Shown here: in pieces, positions 56,431 to 64,000 of the stretch
How the letters are laid out: each line of letters begins with the position of its first letter
Position numbering within the stretch: position 1 is the first letter of the stretch
NCBI GenBank assembly: GCA_022747635.1
Contig: JAKTNV010000020.1
Location: 2,703,501-2,767,500 of the forward strand
DNA from: Hetaerina americana
Taxonomy: Eukaryota > Arthropoda > Insecta > Odonata > Calopterygidae
Length of the DNA: 64,000 nt
Reading direction: 5' to 3'
Translations under genes and position numbers: made by a program
Notes under the pieces: model-generated
Seen by the model: the letters and a program-made list of their open reading frames with translations, nothing else
Database searches by the model: none
Told to the model about the DNA's origin: nothing

Positions 56431-56708
56431 AGATCTACATCTACAGCTACTTAATACCCCGCAAGGGCGTGTGGCGGGGGGTGTTAGGACACCACCCGTA
56501 ATTTAGAAAAGAAAAAAAACCGCGTGCAATAACCACAGAATCATACGTCCACAAAAAAACATGGCATACATTCATGCATTCACACTTACACTCCACACAT
56601 GCAAACACTCAAACTACATCTTACATACACATGCACCTGAAAGTATACCTAACAGCTTTGCAGTGTTTAACTTTGCTCCGATTTGTAAATTCAATGTTTT
56701 CAATATTT

Positions 56709-58263
56709 CTAAAGTGACTTCGGTTTCTTACTATTATGATTTCTGATTGTTCGGGGAAAGAATGAGTATTTGTACCTATCTGTCCTGGAATCTATCTCCC
56801 TTAGTTTATCTTTGTGGTCTGATCTACCTAAGTAGTGTGGGGTCATTATAATTCCTTCGATGTCAAAGTTAAACTCGTTTGTTCTGAACCTTTCTAAAAG
56901 TCTGAGCCTCGCTTGTTCTCTCCGAACTTCAAGTGGTTCCCAGCCTAAATCCCCGAAGAGATCTGTCACACTTGTGTTCTTATCATAACAATTTTTAACG
57001 AATCTAGCGGATTTTCTCTGGACTTTATCTAATTCTTTTTGCCAAATTTTCTCCCACGGATCCCAAATACTTGCGGCATATTCCAAATGAGGTCTAACTA
57101 GAGCAAAATAACACCTCTCTTTAACTTTTTCATTACATTTACCCACCACCCGTTTTATGAAGCCAAGTTTCTTTAAAGCTGATCCGCATATTGTCCTAAT
57201 ATGTGCTCCCCATGAAAGGCGTGGTGTTAGAACAACCCCCAAATATTTAACTTGATTTGCCGTAGTCAATGCTGAACCCTCTATTTTGTAGTTTATATCC
57301 TGTTCCTCGCTTCCTTTGTTCCAAAATTTCATAACTGCGCATTTATCTATATTAAGTGTTAATCCCCATTTATTGCACCATTCCGAGATATTGTCTAAGT
57401 CTCTAGAGACTAGCTCGCGATCTAGTTGGCTCCTTATTTCCCTGTATATCACCGTGTCGTCAGAAAATAACCTTAGATTGCTACTAACGTGTGTGCTTAA
57501 GTCATTAATGTATATTAAGAACAGAAGAGGCCCTATTACACTTCCCTGGGGGACGCCCGAAGTTACATCTCTATCCGTTGAGCACAACCCACCTATGACT
57601 ACTATTTGTTTGCGGTTTGACAAGAAGTCTCTAATCCAATTAATTATTTTCTCGTTGGTCCCATAGTATTTAAGTTTATGTAACAATTTATTGTGTGGGA
57701 CTTTGTCGAAGGCTTTTTTGAAATCCAGGAATACTGCATCGACTTGTGTGTTGTTTTCTCCCGATCTAAGTATATCGTGAATGAAGAGACCAAGTTGTGT
57801 TTCGCAAGATCTGCTTTTCCTAAATCCGTGCTGGTTGTGGATTAGTATTTTCCTACTATCAAGAAATTTCATAATGTTAGTGACAATAATGTGTTCCAAT
57901 ATTTTACAAGAGATCGATGTTAAAGAAATGGGTCGGTAATTGGTTGGTTTATCCCTATCGCCGCCTTTATAGATGGGAGTTATATGGGCTAGCTTCCAGT
58001 CGCGAGGCACTGAGCCTTCTTCTATCGATTTTAGAAAAACAATATGTAAAAATGGGGCAATGTCTTCAGCTAATTCCTTTAATATTCTAGCAGGTATTTC
58101 TTCCGGACCAGGTGCCTTGTGTGCTTTGATACTACGGAACAGATGTACTATTCCCTGCTTGGTCAGTGTAAGATTGCTCATGTGTTCCCCGGGTGGGTGT
58201 GGAGGATCATTTGGTGCGTTTGTGTTTTTGTTGTAGACGCTCTGGAAAAAATGGTTTAAAATA
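56709..58263 (-). CDS. LINE-2 reverse transcriptase (3' part of interrupted ORF)
   Basis: About 517 codons open to the mariner boundary; an internal Met at 58181 is not a real start. RT order: KAPGPEEIPARILKEL, YRPISLTSISCKILEHII, motif A VFLDFKKAFDKVPHNKLL, motif B SGVPQGSVIGPLLF, motif C LFSDDTVIYRE (Ser instead of the usual Ala, both Asp kept), thumb KYLGVVLTPRLSWGAHI and C-terminal RKSARFVKNCYDK. No stop or frameshift before the natural end. Confidence 0.9.
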
Positions 58264-59592
58264 CTACCTTGATCAAAAAGTTCCCGGAATAACCACCGTG
58301 TGGCGCTCCCATCGTTCCGATTTGAGTTCTGTTTTTTTTGTTAAATTGGTACATCTGTTGTTGATATTCCCTTTAAATCTTAGTGTCATAACTTGACATT
58401 TGCAAAAGTTACGTAGCCAAGAGTACATCTATCTCTGTGTGTGTTGGCGATTTTTTACAATTGCAGAAATGGATTTAAATTTGCAACAACGAACTTGTAT
58501 TAAATTTTGCGTAAAAAACGGATTTAGTGGCGCACGGACGTTGGAAATGTTGGAAAAGTGTTTCGGCAACGATTCTCTAAAAAAAACGGTCGTTTACCAG
58601 TGGCACGAGCGGTTCAGAAGTGGTCGTGAGTCAATCGAAGATGAACGCAGTGGCAGACCATCGACATCGAAAGTCGGTGAAAAAATTGATAAAGTAAAAG
58701 AAATGTTGGTCAATAACCGCAAATTAACCATCAGAGAAATAGCGGAGGACTTGAACATTGCCTATGGATCCGCCCAAGACATTGTGGTTAATGATTTGGG
58801 TTTCCGTCGTGTAGCAGCAAAGTTGGTGCCAAAAGACCTCAATTTCATGCAAAAAAGAGACCGTGTTGACGTCGCAAAAGACATGATTTGCGAGGCTGAA
58901 TCCGATCCCACATTCATCAAAAGGATCATTACTGGAGACGAGACGTGGGTTTATGAGTACGACACGCAATCCAGACATCAGGCAAGTGAATGGCGTTCAC
59001 CAAATGAGCCGAGACCAAAAAAACCACGTCGTTTTCAGTCAAAAAAGAAGGCAATGCTGACGGTTTTCATGGATTACAACGGTGTAGTGCATCATGAATT
59101 TTTGCCAGAAGGCCAGACAGTAAACAAAGAGTATTATTTGGGCGTTATGAGACGTTTGCGTGAAGCAATTCGCCGAAAGAGACCAGAAATGTGGGCAGAA
59201 AACTCGTGGATTTTGCACCATGATAACGCACCGTCGCACAGTGCTATCATTATTCGTAATTTTTTGACGAAAAATGCAACAAATACCATCCAACAGCCAC
59301 CGAATTCACCTGATTTGGCTCCCTGTGACTTCTTTCTGTTCAATCGAGTTAAAATACCATTACGGGGAACGCGTTTTAGCAGCCGAGAGGAAGTAATGGA
59401 AAAATCGCAGGAAGCACTGATGGACATACCGAAAACCGAATATAAAAAATGTTTCGAGGATTGGATCAAGCGCTGGCATAAGTGTGTTGCAGTCGATGGG
59501 GATTACTTTGAAGGGGACAATATAGATTTAGATGAATAAACTTGTATTTTTAATTTTCTGAATAAATTCCGGGAAATTTTTGATCAAGGTAG
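58264..59592 (+). mobile_element. mariner element, intact copy
   Basis: 1329 bp, TIRs beginning CTACCTTGATCAAAAA, flanked by TA at 58262-58263 and 59593-59594, with one uninterrupted transposase gene. It entered the LINE-2 ORF in the opposite orientation; deleting it with one TA leaves LINE-2 in frame. Both ends and the ORF are intact, so this copy may be young or active. Confidence 0.95.
58469..59539 (+). CDS. mariner transposase, intact (DD34D)
   Basis: 356 residues from MDLNLQQRTCIKFC, the start aligned with other mariners; an in-frame upstream Met at 58400 would add 23 residues of TIR-proximal sequence and is less likely. Residues 1-110 form two helix-turn-helix motifs with the GRPSTS linker that bind the TIRs. 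The catalytic triad is present: Asp in GDETWVYEYD, Asp in LHHDNAPSH, and Asp in SPDLAPCDFF 34 residues after the second. WVYEYD, HHEFLPEG and the C-terminal YFEGDN block are typical. It performs cut-and-paste transposition into TA. No disruption is seen. Confidence 0.95.
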   Translation: MDLNLQQRTCIKFCVKNGFSGARTLEMLEKCFGNDSLKKTVVYQWHERFRSGRESIEDERSGRPSTSKVGEKIDKVKEMLVNNRKLTIREIAEDLNIAYGSAQDIVVNDLGFRRVAAKLVPKDLNFMQKRDRVDVAKDMICEAESDPTFIKRIITGDETWVYEYDTQSRHQASEWRSPNEPRPKKPRRFQSKKKAMLTVFMDYNGVVHHEFLPEGQTVNKEYYLGVMRRLREAIRRKRPEMWAENSWILHHDNAPSHSAIIIRNFLTKNATNTIQQPPNSPDLAPCDFFLFNRVKIPLRGTRFSSREEVMEKSQEALMDIPKTEYKKCFEDWIKRWHKCVAVDGDYFEGDNIDLDE

Positions 59593-59595
59593 TAT

Positions 59596-59990
59596 TTGCC
59601 TTTTTCACGCTATCTGTAATGATTTCTCCATTTTCCGTCTTCAAAGAGTGAACAGTTGGACGTTTACTATATACTTATAGGGCCAGAATGACTTTGGATT
59701 TTCCTCAAGATATTCGCTTAGCATTTTAGATTTAAAAGAGTGTAGTGCTGTGCGCATAATACTTTTCGTCCGACTACGACATTCTTTTAGTTGCTGTTTG
59801 GTTGTATTCATATAAATTATATCGTCACTTTTTAAACTCATTTTAAAATTTGACTGTAGCTTTCTTTGCCTTCTTAATGCCGATCTGACTTCCCCGTTGT
59901 ACCATCTAGGTTCCTTACTGTCGCATTTGAGTTTGGACGGGACGGACGAGGTCAAAGGCTTCGTAAAATAAGAAGTCATATAAATTAGTA
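59596..59990 (-). pseudogene. LINE-2 linker region (5' part of interrupted ORF)
   Basis: Codons for KEPRWYNGEVRSALRRQRKLQ, NPKSFWPY and KTENGEIITDSVKKAN, aligned with LINE-1 copy B residues DPRWYNKDVRKALRK to EDKANILNSFF. The frame has a small break near 59670-59690. The element is 5'-truncated near 59990; endonuclease missing. Confidence 0.85.
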
Positions 59991-59999
59991 TCACTGGGC

Positions 60000-60640
60000 C
60001 AAAAGGAAAACTGAAGTTTGCTGTGCTGGGAGGAGGAATTCCACGGCAGTGAACAAGCACAGCCTCTCAACCAGAACACCCTTCCACGGTAGTTTTCGGG
60101 AATGCTACCTCCTCGCCAGTGACCAACTACTGACACAAACACTCAAACCCGAATGGGATCATTCACAGGGGATCAAGGGACTCCGTTGAGGGTTCCTGGG
60201 TTTATGAATATTGATACACTATCCGTGACTGTTTTTATGGCAATAACTTCCGCGCCAGGGGCAATCACCGCGCTGACACACTCACGAGCACTCGGGAAAA
60301 CAATCACTCACATTCAAAAAGGGCCTCACATACTGGGAGTATGTTACTCAAATTGAGCAAAATTAGCAAGCATCAGGGAGAGGCGAGAGTGTGCGTCGGA
60401 TAGGCGTATTGCGGCCACAAGGCGGCCCTCGTCAGCGAACTGTAGGAAAAAAGGCACTTCCAACAAACGGATGTAAGTGGGTTGTAAGTGGACTACAGCC
60501 TTGCAAAGATTCTTAGAGTTGTAACTGCCTTTAATTCGTAACATAGGCCATTTTATGTGCCAGGGAAGCCTCTCTGCAATGGTGTCGTCTATGGACAGGC
60601 CATGGATTTTGCAGATGTTTTGGGCATAAGCGATTTGAAT
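60000..60640. other. Unassigned DNA
   Basis: No gene or repeat recognised. Confidence 0.4.
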
Positions 60641-60880
60641 GCGAATTAGAGCTCTGTGTCCACTTCCCCTGTCTCCTTTGGATTTATCCCAGCAACCCCC
60701 TCTCCTCCCCTTTCACCATACCCAGCAACTCCTCATTTGTTTCCGTCCACTTCACCTTTTGACACCCCTACCCGCACCCACTTTGCAAAACCCTCCAATC
60801 TACGACTCCTCTCATCCTGCTTCAATTACCACGTTTCCGCGCCGTGCAAAACAACACCATATATTTTACAGATATAAGTT
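60640..60880 (-). mobile_element. RTE 3'-end fragment
   Basis: Minus-strand remnant of the RTE C-terminal region; CCCTCTCCTCCCCTTTCACC and the CGCGCCGTGCAAAAC block match the fragment at 63656-64000. No open frame. Confidence 0.65.
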
Positions 60881-60889
60881 GTAACTTTA

Positions 60890-62860
60890 AATTGAAAAAG
60901 ACGCACCTTTTTATGCCCCGTGCTTCGTGTGTCTCTACCTCTAGCGGTGGCAGGCAGTTACATCGTGGATGGAGAGAAGATGAAATGCCCAGCGTCACCC
61001 GTAACGTCCTAGGCCCTGCCATCTGTCGCTCAGAATCTATCTACGGGACTACTGCACCCCGAATATTAGAAATCATATCAAAAGTAATTAATGCATATAT
61101 GAGTCGAAACAACTCGGAAAATTTCATCGCGCAATTTACTCTCCGGGACATGGAATCGCAACCATCATTAAAAACTTGAACTCAATGGATTGATGCTGTA
61201 AATAAATTATCAGAAATCAAAAAAAAACCCAAGCATTACCACAGAACCTCGATAGTTTTCAAAACTAAACATGAAAATAAAACGACAAGCAATGTACCCC
61301 AATGGCATGTTGTATATTGAGGATTTTGAAATTCATGCAACTAATCGTACAATCATAATGTGAACTCTTAATTTTTCTTCATTCTAATCTGTATTAATCT
61401 GGTCTAAAGTTAAAAATAAAAGTTCCTTCACCACTAGATGATATCTAAAGGTTTTTATATCAAAATAAATGCGTTAGGACGCATGGATTCCAAAAATATA
61501 AATAACCAAGTTATATCGACTTCCCATCTAATCCACGTGACTTGTGGAACAAATACAAGGATAACATTTCAAAAGACATTTGACATCGAATTCGTGTCAG
61601 TTCAAGGAATCTCGACTTTAAGGTAAATGAGAAGATGCAGAACCAGACTTTGCTGCTGAATGAGGACATGTGTTACCTCATGTGCGGCAGTTTATTTGTG
61701 AAGAACAATTCGTGTTGCATTCGCGATGACGATTAACAAATCAAGTCGAGTGTTTGTAGTCTGAATATAGAAAACCCATGTTTATCTAATGGTCAATTAT
61801 ATGAGGCCAGTTTACGAGGTGATAAACCATCCGCTTCATTTGTTCTTATGCCTGAGAAAAAACACGCTAGTTTTCATTATAAAATGGCCATTTACCAATG
61901 TCTCCGACGGATAGATTTGGTCAATCATAATGAACACTGAATTCAAAGAAACTAAATAATACACTTAAATGTTATCTTTTGAATAAATAATTCGAGACTA
62001 ATGATTTTTGAAGCAGAGTACCAAAAAAATCATGCGCTTTTATGGAAATAATAGGAGACTTAACCAACTTTGTAGCAGTTGCTTACAATGCACGATACGC
62101 GTTTGTTCAACTGTCAGCATGGATCGTAAAACACTTGGCGTTAGTAAAAGATGTAATAGATGGAGAAATAATAGTTAGTGTAATTGCCCCTCCTTGTAGA
62201 AGTGATAGATTTGAGTACTGATTCTGAGTGAAATACGTGCTGCGATTTGCGTGCGAAATAAAGAATTTTTTTCCAAAATTTGTTTTTTTAACTCAAATAT
62301 ATATAAATATGAATACATACGTAAATCTGGAAATTAATGATGCGTTCCTTTTTTTCTTTGCGACGTTGGGCCCAACGGAACGGGGCGCTGCAAGCTGTGA
62401 ATCGGGGAAAGAGTCGGGACGAATGACGTTGCGTTGAAACTTTTCTTTTCCGTTTACAGAAATGACCGAGCAAATAGAATCGGTGGTGGTGTCTTTATTG
62501 CATCTAAAAATTCTTACGGCAGCAAGGCAGAGGTAATTCCAGGTAATGGTTTGGAAATTGTTTGCAGCTTAATTTAATGCCCTCAATCTAAAAGAATTTA
62601 TGAATGCGAGTTTTAAAGACCACCGGACGACAAAGATAATTAAATGCTAGAATTAGTTCAGTAAGTCAAAGGTTTCTCATCCCAACACAGTTATCGCGAC
62701 AGTACAAGTGGAGATTCCCATGTCCCATCTATTGACTGGGGCACGTGTAGTTATAAAACGGAGGGTAAAGGCAAAAATATCTGCGAGTCTATATATTAAA
62801 CTCTTTTACGCCGAACTCCTTGCATCAACTTGACACTTTGCCAACTTAAGGCGATAATAT
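60890..62860. other. Unassigned AT-rich DNA
   Basis: No sustained frame, RNA gene or repeat recognised. Confidence 0.45.
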
Positions 62861-62867
62861 TCTTGAT

Positions 62868-63430
62868 TTGTTAGCAATGAATACTCCCGAAAAAGTCTTG
62901 ACTATAGAAACTATAGAAGGAATTAGTGACCGTATGGCAGTAAATGCTAAGTTTTCGCCGCACGGGGTCCGAAATAAGAAGCCTAAAGGGAAAATTTACT
63001 TTTTTAAATACTATGGTATAAAGTGCGTGCTACAGAATCAATTTGCAAGTTTTAAGAAAGATAGTTATCACCGAATTACTGAGGATACGTGGAATCAATT
63101 CCTTGAGATCACGCGCTGAGCAGTCAACAAGTTCATTCCCAGTGAATTTATAAATGAAACCACGGAACCTAGATGGTACAACGCGGATGTTAGAAAGGCA
63201 TTGCGACGTCAATGGCTACGTCACGCCAAGATGGAAAATGTTAGGGATGATTTCTCTGACAAAAGAAATGAGATCACTTATGATTACAAGATATCTAAGG
63301 TGAATACGGCTAACACTGATCGAATGCATGTTTAACCTGCATTACATATTAGTAGATGTAAATTAAACGATTGCGAATTCATAGCTGGTGGCAATGCACT
63401 CCCCGCCACACACACTAGTGGCGGCTTGCG
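62868..63430 (+). pseudogene. LINE-1/2-type endonuclease-linker fragment
   Basis: Plus-strand codons GISDRMAVNAKF (endonuclease SDH-type end, His changed to Arg) and KKPKGKIYFFKYYG, then after a frame change FINETTEPRWYNADVRKALRRQ, parallel to the linker of LINE-1/LINE-2. It ends in the GC hairpin-like 3' sequence at 63400-63440, so most of the RT is deleted. Confidence 0.75.
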
Positions 63431-63434
63431 GTGC

Positions 63435-63655
63435 GGTATGCCAATTCAGATTCTTCGAGAAATCTCATAGCGATCCTAACAGCATTGGGCTCTAATATTT
63501 TTCATGAAATCGATCTTAAAGACATGGGCCTGTGATTGGCGCGTTTTCCTTTTCGTCGTCTTGACAGATGTGAGTCACGTGAGTAAGGAACTTCCAGTCG
63601 CGACGTGCTGAGCCTCCCTCTATCAATCTAGGAAAAACACTTTCTAAAAAGAGGG
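63435..63655 (-). pseudogene. LINE-2-like RT fragment
   Basis: Minus-strand codons GSARRDWKFLTH correspond to LINE-2 EGSVPRDWKLAHITP. Frame broken. Confidence 0.55.
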
Positions 63656-64000
63656 CAATATTTCCTTACTTTGCATCCATTTCTTCTGCCTCCTTATGAT
63701 TTCTCCCAACAACTCCCTCTCCTCCCCTTTCACCAAACCCAGCAATTCCTCATTTGTTTTCCTTTCTTCACTCTTACTCTCATTTGTTTTCCTTACTTCA
63801 CCTTCTCCATTCTTCTCCACACCCATATTTCAAAAGCATCCCATCAACGTCCATCATCCTGCTTAAGTCACCATTGTTCCGCGCCGTACGTAGCTACGCT
63901 CCATATCATAGTTTTGATGAGTCTTTTCTCAACGTCCTTATTCAACGTCCCCGTCACCAACTCCCTCCTCCTTGTGAAAGCCTCTTTGCCTAGCGCAATT
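63656..64000 (-). mobile_element. RTE C-terminal fragment at window edge
   Basis: Minus-strand frame EERKTNEELLGLVKGEERELLGEIIRRQKKWM matches the RTE copy A segment at 3960-4065 (KKTNDEVLGMVGEERGFLGAIL). Upstream RTE thumb sequence continues off the right edge. Confidence 0.82.

Larger units (their letters stand above)
56435..59990 (-). mobile_element. LINE-2 family (CR1/L2-like) element, copy B, split by a mariner
   Basis: 5'-truncated element: linker segment 59990-59596, mariner insertion 59592-58264, then RT to 56709 and the 3' UTR with GC hairpin and (GATGTA)n tail at 56435. Outside the mariner the frame is continuous. It shares its 3' hairpin and tail with LINE-1 although the proteins are clearly diverged. 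Confidence 0.93.

Noticed and set aside
62228..62437. 69-codon plus-strand frame
   Set aside because: Low-complexity Phe-rich start and no recognisable domain.

Overview
The window looks like nuclear DNA of a repeat-rich arthropod, most likely an insect. The evidence is many mariner DNA transposons, several non-LTR retrotransposon clades (RTE, Jockey-type and two CR1/L2-like families), a Gypsy LTR element, tRNA-derived SINEs, Penelope-like (PLE) terminal repeats with hammerhead-like motifs, long (TA)n tracts, and one spliced host gene with TATA box, introns and poly(A) signal. Nothing is arranged like a bacterial operon. I cannot name the species.

Layout. 0-6.1 kb: a deleted mariner, a nearly complete but broken RTE LINE, and a possible PLE relic. 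6.2-10.8 kb: a rearranged Gypsy element on the minus strand with one complete LTR, a partial LTR, integrase, Gag and RNase H out of order. 10.9-14.8 kb: a CR1/L2-like LINE (called LINE-1 here, + strand) carrying five later insertions, including two SINEs and a PLE-type fold-back element with target-site duplications (TSDs). 15-22.9 kb: mostly unassigned DNA with a GC-rich island, a second mariner, a tRNA-like SINE, a GA-rich tract and a GC palindrome. 22.9-25.2 kb: RTE pieces in both orientations. 25.55-26.84 kb: a third mariner with clear inverted repeats. 28.2-31.3 kb: a SINE with TSD and a Jockey-like LINE. 34.2-36.2 kb: a very large palindrome and direct duplication containing three copies of a tRNA-like sequence, bounded by (TA)n and by a 52-bp duplication. 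36.7-39.9 kb: mariner and RTE relics and a hammerhead-like motif.

The one convincing host gene lies at about 42.77-47.0 kb (+). It has a TATA box, a non-coding first exon, a second exon with the start codon and signal peptide, and a last exon encoding a cysteine-rich domain with CS-alpha-beta spacing. The resemblance is to macin/defensin-like antimicrobial peptides. Its 3.06-kb intron has been invaded by a fold-back PLE-derived element with two head-to-head hammerhead-like motifs and by an internally deleted mariner.

47-64 kb: an inverted SINE, another deleted mariner, a LINE-1 copy with a 928-codon open frame, LINE-2 fragments, a second hammerhead-like inverted repeat, a SINE-1 copy, then a LINE-2 copy whose ORF is split at a TA by an intact mariner (58264-59592) encoding a 356-residue DD34D transposase. 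The last 4 kb hold RTE and LINE remnants. Stretches described as having nothing were read only by eye; short host exons could be missed there.
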